In this document: piece after piece, positions 8,395 to 17,841 of the stretch
Layout of the letters: each line of letters starts with the position of its first letter
Position numbering within the stretch: position 1 is the stretch's first letter
Source of the DNA: Syntrophobacter fumaroxidans MPOB
GTDB taxonomy: Bacteria > Desulfobacterota > Syntrophobacteria > Syntrophobacterales > Syntrophobacteraceae
Direction: 5' to 3'
Assembly: GCF_000014965.1 (NCBI RefSeq)
Contig: NC_008554.1
Location: forward strand, 3,336,001-3,400,000
Length of the DNA stretch: 64,000 nt
The notes under the pieces: model-generated
Database searches by the model: none
Told to the model about the DNA's origin: nothing
Seen by the model: the letters and a program-made list of their open reading frames with translations, nothing else
Position numbers and translations under genes: made by a program

Positions 8395-11100
8395 ATGGAC
8401 AACAACATCATTACCCTGAAGGTGAACGGACAGAGCGTTCGGGGGAAGAAGGGGCAGACGGTGCTGGAGATCTGCAGGGAGAATGGTATACACATCCCCA
8501 CGCTGTGCTACCACCCCAAGATGCCCCCGTACGGCGGATGCCGGCTCTGTATCGTGGAAATCGAGAACATGCGCGGCCTGCCGCCTTCCTGTACCACCCC
8601 CGCGGTGGACGGGATGTCGGTGCATACGCACACGGACAAGGTGATGGGCGTGCGCAAAACCGTGCTCGAACTGCTCCTGGCCTACGGAAATCACAATTGC
8701 CTGCTCTGCGAACAGACGGGCAACTGTGAGCTGCAGGACCTGGTGTACGAGCACGGGATCGACCATGTGCGGTTCAAATCGGATTTCGTGCCGCAGCCCC
8801 TCGACGACGCCAACGCCATGATCATCAGGGACCAGAACAAGTGCGTCCTGTGCGGGCGTTGCGTTCGGGGGTGCCTCGAAGTCCAGGTGAACGGGGTGAT
8901 CGACATCGCCATGCGCGGTTCCGACTCGTTCATCACCACGTTCGACAACACGGAGCTCAAAGAGTCCAATTGCGTGTTCTGCGGAGAATGCGTGGCTTCG
9001 TGTCCCACGGGGGCGCTGACTTACAAGCAGGCCAGGTTCAAGGGCCGCCCCTGGGATCTGAAGAAGGTGGTCACCACCTGCACCTACTGCGGAGTCGGGT
9101 GTCAGGTCGAGCTGAACGTGAAAGACAACAAGGTCGTCAAGACGACGTCGAGCTTCGACATTCCCGGACCGAACCGCGGCAGCCTGTGTGTCAAGGGTCG
9201 GTTCGGGAATGATTTCATCGATTCCCCGGACCGGCTCAAGACCCCGCTCATCAAGGAAAACGGCGGGTTCCGCGAGGCTTCCTGGGATGAGGCGCTGGGC
9301 CTGGTGGCCAAGCGGCTAGGCGAAATCAAGGCGAAATCCGGGCCGGATGCGGTGGCGTTCTTCTCTTCCGCCCGGTGCACCAATGAAGAAAATTACCTCT
9401 TGAACAAGTTTGCGCGCGCGGTGATCGGGACCAACAACATCGATCACTGCGCAAGACTCTGACACTCCTCGACGGTGGTCGGTCTGGCCGCCGCATTCGG
9501 AAGTGGTGCAATGACCAATTCCATTGAGGAGTTCGAGAATACGGACCTCATCCTTGTCACCGGGTCCAACACCAAGGAAATGCACCCGGTGATTTCGTCG
9601 TACATGAAACGTGGAGTCAAGAAAGGAAAGACCAAGCTCATCGTCGTGGACCCGAGAAAGACGGAACTGGCGGAATTCGCCGAAGTGTGGCTGCGCCAGA
9701 AACCGGGGACCGACGTGGCCTGGCTGAACGGAATGATGAACGTCATCATCGCCGAGGGTCTCTACGACAAGGAATACGTGGCGAATCGCACCGAGGGTTT
9801 CGAGGAGCTCAAGAAAGCGGTAGCCGCCTATACCCCGGAACGGGTCGAGGAGATTTCCGGCATTCCCAAAGACGATCTTATCGCGGCCGCGCGTCTCTAT
9901 GCGAAAGCTCCGGCGGCCTCGATCGCCTACGCCATGGGGATCACCCAGCACATCAACGGCACCGAGGCGGTCAAGAGTGTCGCCAACCTGGCGATGCTCT
10001 GCGGCAACATCGGGATCGAGGGCGGGGGAGTGAACCCCTTGCGTGGGCAGAACAACGTGCAGGGCGCCTGCGACATGGGAGCGCTGCCCAATGTGTTCCC
10101 GGCGTACCAGACAGTCACGTCGCCCGAAATTCGCGAGAAGTTCGCCAAGGCCTGGGGTGTGAAAGACCTCCCCGCCAAGGCCGGGCTGACGATCGTGGAG
10201 GCAGTGAATGCGGCCTCGGAAGGAAAGCTCAAGGCACTTTTCGTGATGGGCGAGAATCCCATGGTGAGTGATCCGGATCTTCACCATGTGAAAGACGGCC
10301 TGACGAAGCTGGATTTTCTGGTGGTGCAGGACATTTTCCTCACCGAAACGGCGGCGTTGGCCGATGTCGTGCTGCCCGCAGCATGCTTTGCCGAAAAGGA
10401 AGGCACGTTTTCCAATACCGAACGCCGGGTGCAACTGGTGCGCAAGGCGGTCGATCCGCCTGGAGATGCGCTTCCCGACTGGCAAATCATTTGCGGTATT
10501 TCAAAGCGAATGGGTTATCCGATGGATTATCCCGATGCGGAGGCCGTGTTCGACGAGATCACCAAGGTCACGCCGTCCTATGCCGGAATGGATTATCATC
10601 GGCTGGCCAACGGCGGGCTGCAATGGCCCTGTCCCACCAAGGAGCATCCGGGAACGAAGGTCCTGCACAAAGACAAGTTTGTCAGGGGGAAAGGACTGTT
10701 CAGCGCCATTGAATGGATTCCTCCCGCCGAATCCCCGGATGCGGAGTATCCCTTCATGCTGATCACCGGCAGGGTGCTCTACCAGTATCACACCGGGACC
10801 ATGACCAGGAAGTCGATCGGGTTGAACGAGCGTTATCCCGAATGTCTTATCGAGATCAACTCACGGGACGCCGCGAACATGGGCATCCAGGACATGGACG
10901 ATATCCGGTTGGTAACCCGCCGTGGTTCCATAACGGCCAAGGCAAAAATCGCCGACGTTGTCGAAAAGGGAATGGTATTCGTTCCGTTCCATTTTGCCGA
11001 AGCGGCGGCAAACAACCTGACGATTGCAGCGCTCGATCCGCTGGCCAAGATCCCGGAGTACAAGGTCTGCGCGGTAAGGGTGGAGAAGGCGGCCGGTTGA
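8395..11100 (+). CDS. fdhA: Formate dehydrogenase catalytic subunit, selenocysteine at UGA 9460-9462
   Basis: One 901-residue protein is interrupted by an in-frame TGA at codon 356 that should be read as selenocysteine. The context HCARL-U-HSSTV matches the active site of selenocysteine formate dehydrogenases, and the same frame runs on to 11100. N-terminal to it are a plant-type [2Fe-2S] domain (Cys38, 49, 52, 66), a His/Cys-ligated cluster region, two [4Fe-4S] motifs (CVLCGRCVRGC and CVFCGECVASC) and the proximal cluster CTYCGVGC. The rest is the Mo/W-bis-MGD fold with a C-terminal molydopterin-binding domain. The enzyme interconverts formate and CO2; with the two upstream subunits it forms a soluble NAD-linked complex. 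A good ribosome site (GAGAGAGGAACA) precedes the ATG. Confidence 0.96.
9460..9493 (+). promoter_or_regulatory. SECIS element for selenocysteine insertion
   Basis: The stop-like TGA is at 9460-9462. After a 10-base spacer, CGGTGGTC (9473-9480) pairs with GGCCGCCG (9486-9493) as eight pairs including two G-U, closing the loop GGTCT (9481-9485). The GGUCU apical loop and the distance from UGA match bacterial SECIS hairpins recognised by SelB. Confidence 0.88.
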
Positions 11101-11175
11101 GAGTCGTCGGGTTTTGTGTTTCTCAGTGACGTAGTGGCATTACTTTCCAACTCATTTTCGTAAGGAGGAATTTCC

Positions 11176-12117
11176 ATGAGTACCAGCCCACCGTCGTTTG
11201 ATGCTCTTATGCCCAAGGATATGGCCATCAAGGCCGAGAACATAGGGATCGCCAAGGCGGGCCTGGGGGCTTACCGGATGTTCGCCCTGGCCATCCTCGC
11301 CGGGGCCTTCATCGCCATGGGCGCCAACTACGCCACCACGGTCTGGGCCGGCCTGGGCAAGATCGTGGTCAACGCGGGAAAGGATGTGGCCTTCACCACG
11401 GGATTTCCCTACGGCTTGCAGCGTCTCCTGGGGGGCATCGTGTTCTCCACGGGTCTGATCATGGTCGTCGTCGGTGGGTCGGAACTTTTCACCGGCAACT
11501 GCCTGATCCCCATGGCCTGGGCCGATAAGAAAGTCACCACCAGCGCCATGTTGAGGAACTGGGTCATCGTCTACATCGGCAATTTCGTCGGTTCCGTGCT
11601 GACGGCATACCTGGTGTTTCTCGGGAAGCAGCACACCTTCGGCGGCGGTGCTGTGGGAGTGGCCGCACTGAACATCGGGATCGCCAAGAACAGCCTGGGG
11701 TTCATCCAGTGCGTCACGCTGGCCATCTTCTGTAACGCGTTGGTGTGTATGGCCGTGTGGCTGTGCTTTAGCGCACGGAGCACCACGGACAAGATCTTGT
11801 CGATCATTCCTCCGATTTCGGCCTTCGTTGCGTGCGGCTTCGAGCACTGCGTGGCCAACATGTACTTCATTCCGTCGGCCATCTTCATCAAGACGCTCGA
11901 TCCGACGTATTTCGCCTCGGTGTCCGCGGGGTTGAAAGACGGCGGAGCGGCGCTCACCTGGGGAACGTTCCTGGCCAACAACCTGCTGCCCGCGACCATC
12001 GGAAACATCATCGGCGGTGCGCTCATGGTGGGCGGCATGTACTGGTTCATCTACCTGCGGCCGACCTGGAGCGGTTCCACGGGCGGCGTGCCTTTGACGA
12101 GCCAGCAGAAGAAGTAA
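11176..12117 (+). CDS. focA: Formate/nitrite channel (FNT family), FocA-like
   Basis: The 313-residue protein has six predicted membrane helices and both FNT signatures, GSELFTGNCLIPMAW and FVACGFEHCVANMYF. FNT proteins are pentameric channels for formate and related anions. Its place 75 bases after fdhA makes formate the likely substrate, letting the cell exchange formate with a partner or the medium. A strong ribosome binding site (TAAGGAGGAA) lies before the ATG. It could have its own promoter or be the last gene of the fdh operon. Confidence 0.94.
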   Translation: MSTSPPSFDALMPKDMAIKAENIGIAKAGLGAYRMFALAILAGAFIAMGANYATTVWAGLGKIVVNAGKDVAFTTGFPYGLQRLLGGIVFSTGLIMVVVGGSELFTGNCLIPMAWADKKVTTSAMLRNWVIVYIGNFVGSVLTAYLVFLGKQHTFGGGAVGVAALNIGIAKNSLGFIQCVTLAIFCNALVCMAVWLCFSARSTTDKILSIIPPISAFVACGFEHCVANMYFIPSAIFIKTLDPTYFASVSAGLKDGGAALTWGTFLANNLLPATIGNIIGGALMVGGMYWFIYLRPTWSGSTGGVPLTSQQKK

Positions 12118-12126
12118 CTGACCAAC

Positions 12127-12163
12127 GGGGGAAGGGGCGGTCCCCAAAGGCCGCTTCTCCCCC
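12127..12163 (+). terminator. GC-rich hairpin after focA
   Basis: GGGGGAAG (12127-12134) pairs with CTTCTCCCCC (12154-12163) with one bulged base, extended by CGG/CCG. The tail is not T-rich, so a Rho-independent role is uncertain. The rest of the gap to 12467 shows nothing else I can support. Confidence 0.4.
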
Positions 12164-12467
12164 GCAACAACACCCAAACCTCAGTCACTCCGGTGAGATT
12201 ACCCGGCTTTCGTGCCGAAGGTGCTCACCTCTGCACCCCTGGCGTCGGAGGGGTCCCCACGCCAGGGGTTGATCCGCCCGCGGCGCGTTCGTGCCGAAGT
12301 CCGAAGACCTGCCCGCCCGTTCTTCGTCAGTGCGACCCCGGCCTCCTGAAAGCATATGTAAAGTCCGACCTCGTTGCACGCGTCCGGATATGGAGACCGT
12401 TGCCGGAAGCTGCGTGCAAGGAGCCATGACCTCGCACACAGTCTCCGTCTTGCTCGCAAGCTCGATG

Positions 12468-13229
12468 TCACTCGCCGTGAGCCTGTTGTTGCGAGGCGTT
12501 CCCGAACTTTTCAAGGGCCTCTCTCAGCCTGGTCAGAAGGTGAGGAAGAATGACGTCGATCACGTCCAGCGCCTTGTTCACTGCGTCGTTTGCTTCTTCT
12601 TCCGTGTTGTACTTGTATGCTGATTGGGTATTCGAGAACAAAATGGAAGGGTTAAAGTAAAATCTTGGATAGTCTATTCCTATCATGAATTCCAGGCATT
12701 TTCGCCTGATATCTTTGTCCACAACCAGATATATTCTGTTGCCGTCAAAAATATTCATCGCAAACGGCATAATTTCAGGCATATTTTTTATTTTCCCATA
12801 TTTGAAATCCGGAAATCTTTCCTTTACTACTTTTCTGATAATTCGATTGATTTTGATGCCTTTTGCAGTTGCATATTCCGGTATGTCTGTGGAATTGAGT
12901 CGTTTGCACTCCTTCTGAATTATCCATTCTTTAAATACCTTTTCAGTTTCCAGGTGTTCAGAATAGATGGATTCAAACGATTTTGATCCTCCAATGATGG
13001 TGTTCTTGATTTCCCATCTGGCGGAGTCGATCAGCATCAACAAAATTCTTTGCTTCATTGAGCTTTCAATTTCATCTGAATACTCGATATACTTGCCGTG
13101 TAAATTGGATAGGACCTCCGGCTGGAACTCCACCCGGTCAAATGGCGGCACCCGCCTGATGATAGACTCCGCCAAGTCACCGAGTGTGCGCGTCAGTTGG
13201 TATCTTGTCCTTTTTTCTCTGTCGTCCAT
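12468..13229 (-). CDS. Hypothetical protein, AT-rich, probably acquired
   Basis: A 253-residue protein I do not recognise. It is rich in Ile, Lys, Asn, Phe and Tyr and its DNA is clearly more AT-rich than all neighbours, with A/T-ending codons, which suggests recent transfer. It has no signal peptide, membrane helix or Cys motif. The C-terminal 50 residues look helical and acidic. The start at 13229 follows GAGG nine bases upstream; an ATG at 13244 has no such site. It stands alone between the formate channel and an orphan kinase. Defence or toxin-type cargo is possible but nothing in the sequence shows it. Confidence 0.6.
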   Translation of the reverse strand: MDDREKRTRYQLTRTLGDLAESIIRRVPPFDRVEFQPEVLSNLHGKYIEYSDEIESSMKQRILLMLIDSARWEIKNTIIGGSKSFESIYSEHLETEKVFKEWIIQKECKRLNSTDIPEYATAKGIKINRIIRKVVKERFPDFKYGKIKNMPEIMPFAMNIFDGNRIYLVVDKDIRRKCLEFMIGIDYPRFYFNPSILFSNTQSAYKYNTEEEANDAVNKALDVIDVILPHLLTRLREALEKFGNASQQQAHGE

Positions 13230-14247
13230 GGGCGAAATCCTCATGTTCGGTGCCAGGCAAAATAGTGGTGCCCGAGTGCGTGGGAGAAGGCCATGAGCCG
13301 TTATAACAATGCGACCTCGCTTCGGCGTTGGGCTCCGGTGCGGGCCCCCTTTTCAAGTCGGATGACCCGGTGTCGCAACGGATCGATCCACATGAGCGGC
13401 ACAGCCGATCCGGAAGGCAAACCCGGGTTGGGAAACCGGCGCCGGCAGGATAGGGTCCGCTTCAAGGGATGCGTCTCAGGGGGAGCCACCCACAGAACTG
13501 CGAACGCAAGCCGAAGCGTGCTTCATCGAGCCTACTCCGGCAGGCGCACGAGCGCCGGGCAATGAGCCGGCGCCGATTCGCTCTTCGTGTCGCGGTGACG
13601 CTGCCGCCGCCCGAAAAGCCACTCAAGGTGCTCCGAGAAACGCCGGAAGCCGGTATGCGCCGAGCACCGGGCGAAATTTCGCAGAGCCGCCTGAACGGCA
13701 TCAAACCATCGTTTCATTCCCATATGTCAAGGATAGTCGCCTGCAGCCGTTCGAGCCGTCGTGCCGGGGAAAACATGCCGCTGAAGGACGAACCGATCCT
13801 TTCCGCGCGATTCGATTGCCTATTATTGTATCGCCACGATAAGGCAATCACATAAAAGAATAAAGAAAATGGGCTTCCTCGATGAGGACGCGGCGAAGTT
13901 CCGAAGCTTGTGACCGGACGAAATGCGTCGAATCCGTGGAACTCGGGAGGGGCCGGCGGCCTCGGAACGGCATGACGGTCGGGGAATCAACCTTGGAGTG
14001 CCGCCCGCACGGGATGGAGGTCGATCGCTTTTATGGAGCCTTGTGAGTCCCGCGGCACACGACGGTACCTCCGGAATGAAGAAAAGAGGCTCACCCGGGT
14101 CGTCGCAACCGGCGGTTAGAGCTTGTGCCCATGGGGCAACATTGATAGAATTAAACGGTAAATGAGTGTCCGACCCGGCCCGTTTCACACTCGATCTTCA
14201 ACCCGCATCCTCTGCCCGGGACACATCCGGCTTATCTGGAGTGCCTT
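13230..14247. other. 1-kb gap without a recognisable gene
   Basis: Open frames here lack family resemblance and are probably chance frames in GC-rich DNA. The only clear structure is a hairpin at 13815-13848: ATTGCCT pairs with AGGCAAT around an inner TATCG-cca-CGATA stem. An AT-rich tract follows it. Confidence 0.55.
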
Positions 14248-15690
14248 ATGGGAAAGCGTGAAGGGAACAGTACCGGCCCCGTCGGGGAGAATCACGCCGA
14301 GTCCGCGCAGCAGGAATCGCTGCTGAACATCCGGGACCGGGTCAGGGCAAAGAAGAACGACTACGGCCGGTATAACCTCGAGCGCTCCCAGGAGGAAGCG
14401 TTCGCCACGTTTTTCGACCTCGCCCAGGAATATACCAGCATCGACAATCTCTACCAGGTGTGTGTCGCCGTGCCCAAGGAGTTCTTCGGACTGGAGAGCA
14501 GCCTTTACGTATTCAATCCGAAGAGGTGCCGCCTTGAAAAGGTGTGTTCCAGCCTCGATGGGCTGGTGCCCGTGGAGCTGCGGGAGACGGCGGGGTTGAG
14601 TCTCAAATCACGCCCCTATGAAACCGAGGACACCTGGGTCTTTCCGATTCACGGCAATGAAACACTCACGAAACAGTATCCGTTCCTGAATCAAAGTGAA
14701 GTGCTCGGCCTGTTCGAAATTTTTCCAAAGGACCTGCTGGATGCCAGGAAACATTTCTTCCTGGAAAAGTTTACGAACCGGATCGGATACAATCTGCACC
14801 AGAAGATGCTCATCCAGCAGAACATCGATCATATCAAGTTCATCAACCAGCTGGTGGCGGACATCGAACACAACGTCATTTCACCCAACCTCTATTACAG
14901 GCTTTTCCTGATCCGGCTCAAAAAGCACATCGCCGCTTACGGCCAACTCCAGGCCAGGCTGCGGGACCTGATCCTCTTCCTGCGGGACGGGGACGAGGCG
15001 CTCTCCCGGGAGCTGTGTGAAATCCACCACGCTCTGGACGAGAGCAATCAACGGCTCGATGAGGCCGCCAGAGGCCTCGGCAAGCACTACGAGCACACCA
15101 GCCTGTTTCTTGAAACGCTCTTGCGCCGGGACCACTTCGAGAAGGGAACCTACGTTCTCAGAAGGCAATCGTGCAACTTCCGGACGGAAATCATCCAGCC
15201 CTTGCTCGAACGATACCTGCCGCTGTTCGAGAAGAAAGGAATCACGGTGGACAACCGGCTGGAGAACGTACCCGACGAACATGTCACGCTGTTTGTGGAC
15301 AAGGGGCTCATTTCCCAGGTTTTCGACAACTTCTTCTCCAATGCCCTCAAGTATACCCGGGAAGTGGAGGACCAGCTGGGGAACAAGATCAAGCTGGTTT
15401 CCTACAACCGCCAAATCCTCAGGGACTGCTTCGGGGAAGGGATGCACGGGGTGAGGTTCAACTTCTTCACCACGGGGGAACCTTTGTCCGAGAAGGAAGC
15501 CCGGAAGCTGTTCAGAGAGGGGTTTCGGGCATCGGGCTCACGAACGGAAAAAGGAAGCGGGCACGGGCTTCACTTCGTCAAAAACGTGGTGGAGATACAC
15601 GGCGGCGATGTGGGCTGCGAACCGCAACGTTACGGGAATCTCATCTATTTCACCCTGCCGATGAAAGAGCAAACACAGTTCACCGTGTGA
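14248..15690 (+). CDS. Orphan sensor histidine kinase, cytoplasmic
   Basis: The 480-residue protein has no membrane helix. Residues 50-180 look like a GAF-type sensing domain. The dimerisation/phosphoacceptor region has DIEHNVISPN with candidate His208, and the ATPase domain has an N box (VFDNFFSNALKYT, 358-370) and a G2 box (GSGHGLHFV, 436-444). The G1 box, usually DxGxG, is replaced by FFTTGEPLSEK, so ATP binding may be atypical. GGAG lies six bases before the ATG. No response regulator is adjacent; a single-domain regulator occurs at 35852-36373, but no link is shown. Confidence 0.8.
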   Translation: MGKREGNSTGPVGENHAESAQQESLLNIRDRVRAKKNDYGRYNLERSQEEAFATFFDLAQEYTSIDNLYQVCVAVPKEFFGLESSLYVFNPKRCRLEKVCSSLDGLVPVELRETAGLSLKSRPYETEDTWVFPIHGNETLTKQYPFLNQSEVLGLFEIFPKDLLDARKHFFLEKFTNRIGYNLHQKMLIQQNIDHIKFINQLVADIEHNVISPNLYYRLFLIRLKKHIAAYGQLQARLRDLILFLRDGDEALSRELCEIHHALDESNQRLDEAARGLGKHYEHTSLFLETLLRRDHFEKGTYVLRRQSCNFRTEIIQPLLERYLPLFEKKGITVDNRLENVPDEHVTLFVDKGLISQVFDNFFSNALKYTREVEDQLGNKIKLVSYNRQILRDCFGEGMHGVRFNFFTTGEPLSEKEARKLFREGFRASGSRTEKGSGHGLHFVKNVVEIHGGDVGCEPQRYGNLIYFTLPMKEQTQFTV

Positions 15691-15810
15691 GTCCATTGCG
15701 CCTCCACGCCGCACGGAATCGATTCGAACGAACCGATGCACCGGCCGGCGTGGCGCCGCTGCCGGCGGGCGGGCGGCCGTCGACCTCGGCTTCCCGCGAT
15801 GCGGCGAAGC

Positions 15811-16290
15811 TCACCGATCCGAGCAGGAACACCCTGCGCCGCAACGGTCGGCTTCGGGCCGATCTGAAATCTCCATCACTTCCACCTCAAACGTCAGGGT
15901 CTTGCCGGCGAGCGGGTGGTTGAAATCGAGACGCACCATTTCATCCTCAACGCCCCTGATCAGGGCGGGAAACTCGTCCTGTTCCTGGTTGGTGACCAGG
16001 ATCATCTCGCCCACCTGGGGCAGAAAGCCCTCCGGGAAATCGGACAGGGCAAAGGTCTGTTCGAGTTGCTCGTCACGTTCGCCATAGGCTTCCGAGGAAG
16101 CCAGGGTAAACGTCTTCGTTTCGTTGAGGGTCATTCCCAGCAGTGCATCTTCAAATCCCTGCAACAGCTCCCGCGCGCCGACATGGACCTGCAGCGGCGC
16201 GCATCCCGTGCTCGATTCGAATACGGCTCCATTGTCGAATTTGCCCGTATAGTGGACTTTTACGTAGTCGCCCTTTTTGACCACCTGCAT
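15811..16290 (-). CDS. slyD: FKBP-type peptidyl-prolyl isomerase, SlyD-like
   Basis: This 159-residue cytoplasmic protein has the SlyD arrangement: an FKBP domain starting KKGDYVKVHYTGKFDNG, split by an IF chaperone domain (about 70-120), then the FKBP strand HPLAGKTLTFEVEV. It catalyses prolyl isomerisation and chaperones folding. The C-terminus CGAGCSCSDR holds three Cys and could bind metal, as SlyD does when it helps load nickel into hydrogenases; the hox operon starts 0.9 kb away. AAAGGAG lies six bases before the ATG at 16290; another ATG directly precedes it. Confidence 0.85.
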   Translation of the reverse strand: MQVVKKGDYVKVHYTGKFDNGAVFESSTGCAPLQVHVGARELLQGFEDALLGMTLNETKTFTLASSEAYGERDEQLEQTFALSDFPEGFLPQVGEMILVTNQEQDEFPALIRGVEDEMVRLDFNHPLAGKTLTFEVEVMEISDRPEADRCGAGCSCSDR

Positions 16291-16813
16291 CATGGACTCC
16301 TTTGCCTTCGCCGGCCGGGGTTGAAGATTGAGGCGCAAGCTGCCGTTACCCCAAAAACTCTGAAGCGAAGGCAATCGACCTCATGGTTTGGTCCGTAGAC
16401 AGACAGGTTATGCAACCTCCGAAAAGAAGTCAAGAGAACCTTCCGGCCTTTCATGAAATCCGGGTCTCCACGCACGGGAACAGGCGGAGCCCTGAGTCGG
16501 GATTCTGGCCGCAGATCGCGGGTGGCCTGTTGCCGGGGCGGGCTGGACCGGCGGTCCATGTCCCGGTGGGCATCGTGTCGGCGGCAAAAGGGCTTCAAGA
16601 TGCACAACGGCATCAGGGGGCGTTCGAGGCGTGGCGCAAGAACTGCGGATTCTTGGAGAGCGGTTCGATCTATTGGATATTGCAGTGGAAACTCGTTATC
16701 GGAGCAAAATGGAGCGAGTGGAGGGGATGGTGAGGGGGTTGATGCGAATCGAGTGTAACTACTTGGGAATATGGCGAAAGGATTGGAGATTCGCTCTTGT
16801 TAAAAAAATCTCT

Positions 16814-16840
16814 TGACAGCCTATTCAAATTACTATAGGG
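16814..16840 (+). promoter_or_regulatory. Sigma-70 promoter candidate upstream of hox
   Basis: TTGACA (16814-16819) is followed after 15 bases by TATAGG (16835-16840) in an AT-rich setting unlike its surroundings. It would start a transcript that meets the terminator at 17020-17054 before reaching hoxE. Confidence 0.5.
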
Positions 16841-16880
16841 TACAAGCAAGCGGGAAATTTGGGCTAATTCCGATAATTAT

Positions 16881-16988
16881 ATGATGCACAAAGAGGCTCC
16901 TTCCAAGTCCGGGGATGGCCTCATCACAGAGCAAGGCAGAGCGGCGGTATTCAAGCGTTTCAAAATTGTGAAATGGATTATTAGTTAA
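16881..16988 (+). CDS. Possible 35-residue small protein
   Basis: ATGATG begins a 35-codon frame ending in a basic and hydrophobic tail (FKRFKIVKWIIS) and TAA. It sits exactly between the promoter candidate and the intrinsic terminator, so it could be a small protein, leader peptide or chance frame within a small RNA. No ribosome binding site is visible, which lowers confidence. Confidence 0.25.
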   Translation: MMHKEAPSKSGDGLITEQGRAAVFKRFKIVKWIIS

Positions 16989-17019
16989 TTTGACAACATG
17001 GCATGCAAGTGGATTCTCT

Positions 17020-17054
17020 ACTGGCATTTTGCTGAAAAATGCCAGTATTTTTAG
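17020..17054 (+). terminator. Strong intrinsic terminator upstream of hoxE
   Basis: ACTGGCATTTT (17020-17030) pairs perfectly with AAAATGCCAGT (17036-17046) around a five-base loop and is followed by ATTTTTAG. It lies 130 bases before hoxE, so it either ends a short RNA of about 200 bases or acts as an attenuator of the hydrogenase operon. Confidence 0.8.
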
Positions 17055-17185
17055 TTGGTTAGTCGGATGGGTCGAACTCGTGCCGTCCCCGGCGGACAAC
17101 CCGGCACGGGGGAAGACCGTGGTGTTGGGCATTTCACACAATCCATTTCAACTTGCTAGCGCTGGTAATACGGAGGAATGACACT

Positions 17186-17758
17186 ATGCCTGCGACCAGT
17201 CCAAAGAAAGCGGATGCTCCCGGTGGGCATCCAAGCGGGGACCCCCGCTACAAGGGAATCGATCGTGTTCTCAAACGCCAACAGTACCAGCAGGATGCGC
17301 TGATCGAGGTTTTGACCAGCGCCCAGGAAGCTTTCGGGTATCTCACCGAGGATGTTCTCATTTACACGGCACGGCAGTTGAAGCTGCCCTTCAGCTGGGT
17401 CTATGGAGTGGCCACGTTCTACCACTTCTTTTCGCTGAAGCCGCAGGGGGAGCACTCCTGCATCGTGTGCCTGGGAACCGCATGCTACGTCGGGAAATCC
17501 AACGAGATCGTCGAAGCCCTGGAAAAGGAATTCAATGTGAAGGCCGGGCAGACCACCGAGGACGGCAAGCTCACCGTGACCACCACGCGCTGCCTCGGAT
17601 GCTGCGGCTTGGCGCCCGTGGCCGTTCTGGACAATCAGGTGCTGGGCAAGGAACTTCCCGAAACGACGATTGCCAAAGTGAAGGCCGTGCTTGCCGGTGC
17701 TCCGGCGGCGCCTTCCGCGGCGAAACCCCAAACCGAGGAGGAGACGGCGTCGGCCTGA
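17186..17758 (+). CDS. hoxE: NAD-linked hydrogenase diaphorase subunit HoxE ([2Fe-2S])
   Basis: This 190-residue NuoE-family protein carries the cluster ligands CLGTAC and CLGCC. The segment [22 protein letters not shown] is typical of HoxE/NuoE. It links HoxF to the hydrogenase module. The ATG at 17186 follows GGAGG by nine bases. The C-terminal 20 residues are Ala/Pro/Glu-rich and probably disordered. First gene of hoxEFUYH. Confidence 0.93.
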   Translation: MPATSPKKADAPGGHPSGDPRYKGIDRVLKRQQYQQDALIEVLTSAQEAFGYLTEDVLIYTARQLKLPFSWVYGVATFYHFFSLKPQGEHSCIVCLGTACYVGKSNEIVEALEKEFNVKAGQTTEDGKLTVTTTRCLGCCGLAPVAVLDNQVLGKELPETTIAKVKAVLAGAPAAPSAAKPQTEEETASA

Positions 17759-17841
17759 CGAGGCCAACTCCTGGAGTAAAGTCGAACCTGAGGGAAAATC
17801 AGCGCCATGAAACGTTCAAACTCTAAGGAGAATACAGCGTT

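Larger units (their letters stand above)
16291..17185. other. Gap before the hox operon with promoter, possible small gene and terminator
   Basis: No full-length gene is supported. The first 500 bases show nothing I can assign. The second half holds a promoter candidate (16814-16840), a 35-codon frame (16881-16988) and a strong intrinsic terminator (17020-17054), all before hoxE. Confidence 0.55.

Noticed and set aside
9463-11100. A frameshift or nonsense mutation in fdhA
   Set aside because: The frame does not change across the TGA, the context is the selenocysteine active site, and a SECIS hairpin follows.
13469-13855. Plus-strand frame of 128 codons in the gap before the histidine kinase
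   Set aside because: Arg/Ser-rich, no ribosome site, no family resemblance; the frame is explained by GC bias.
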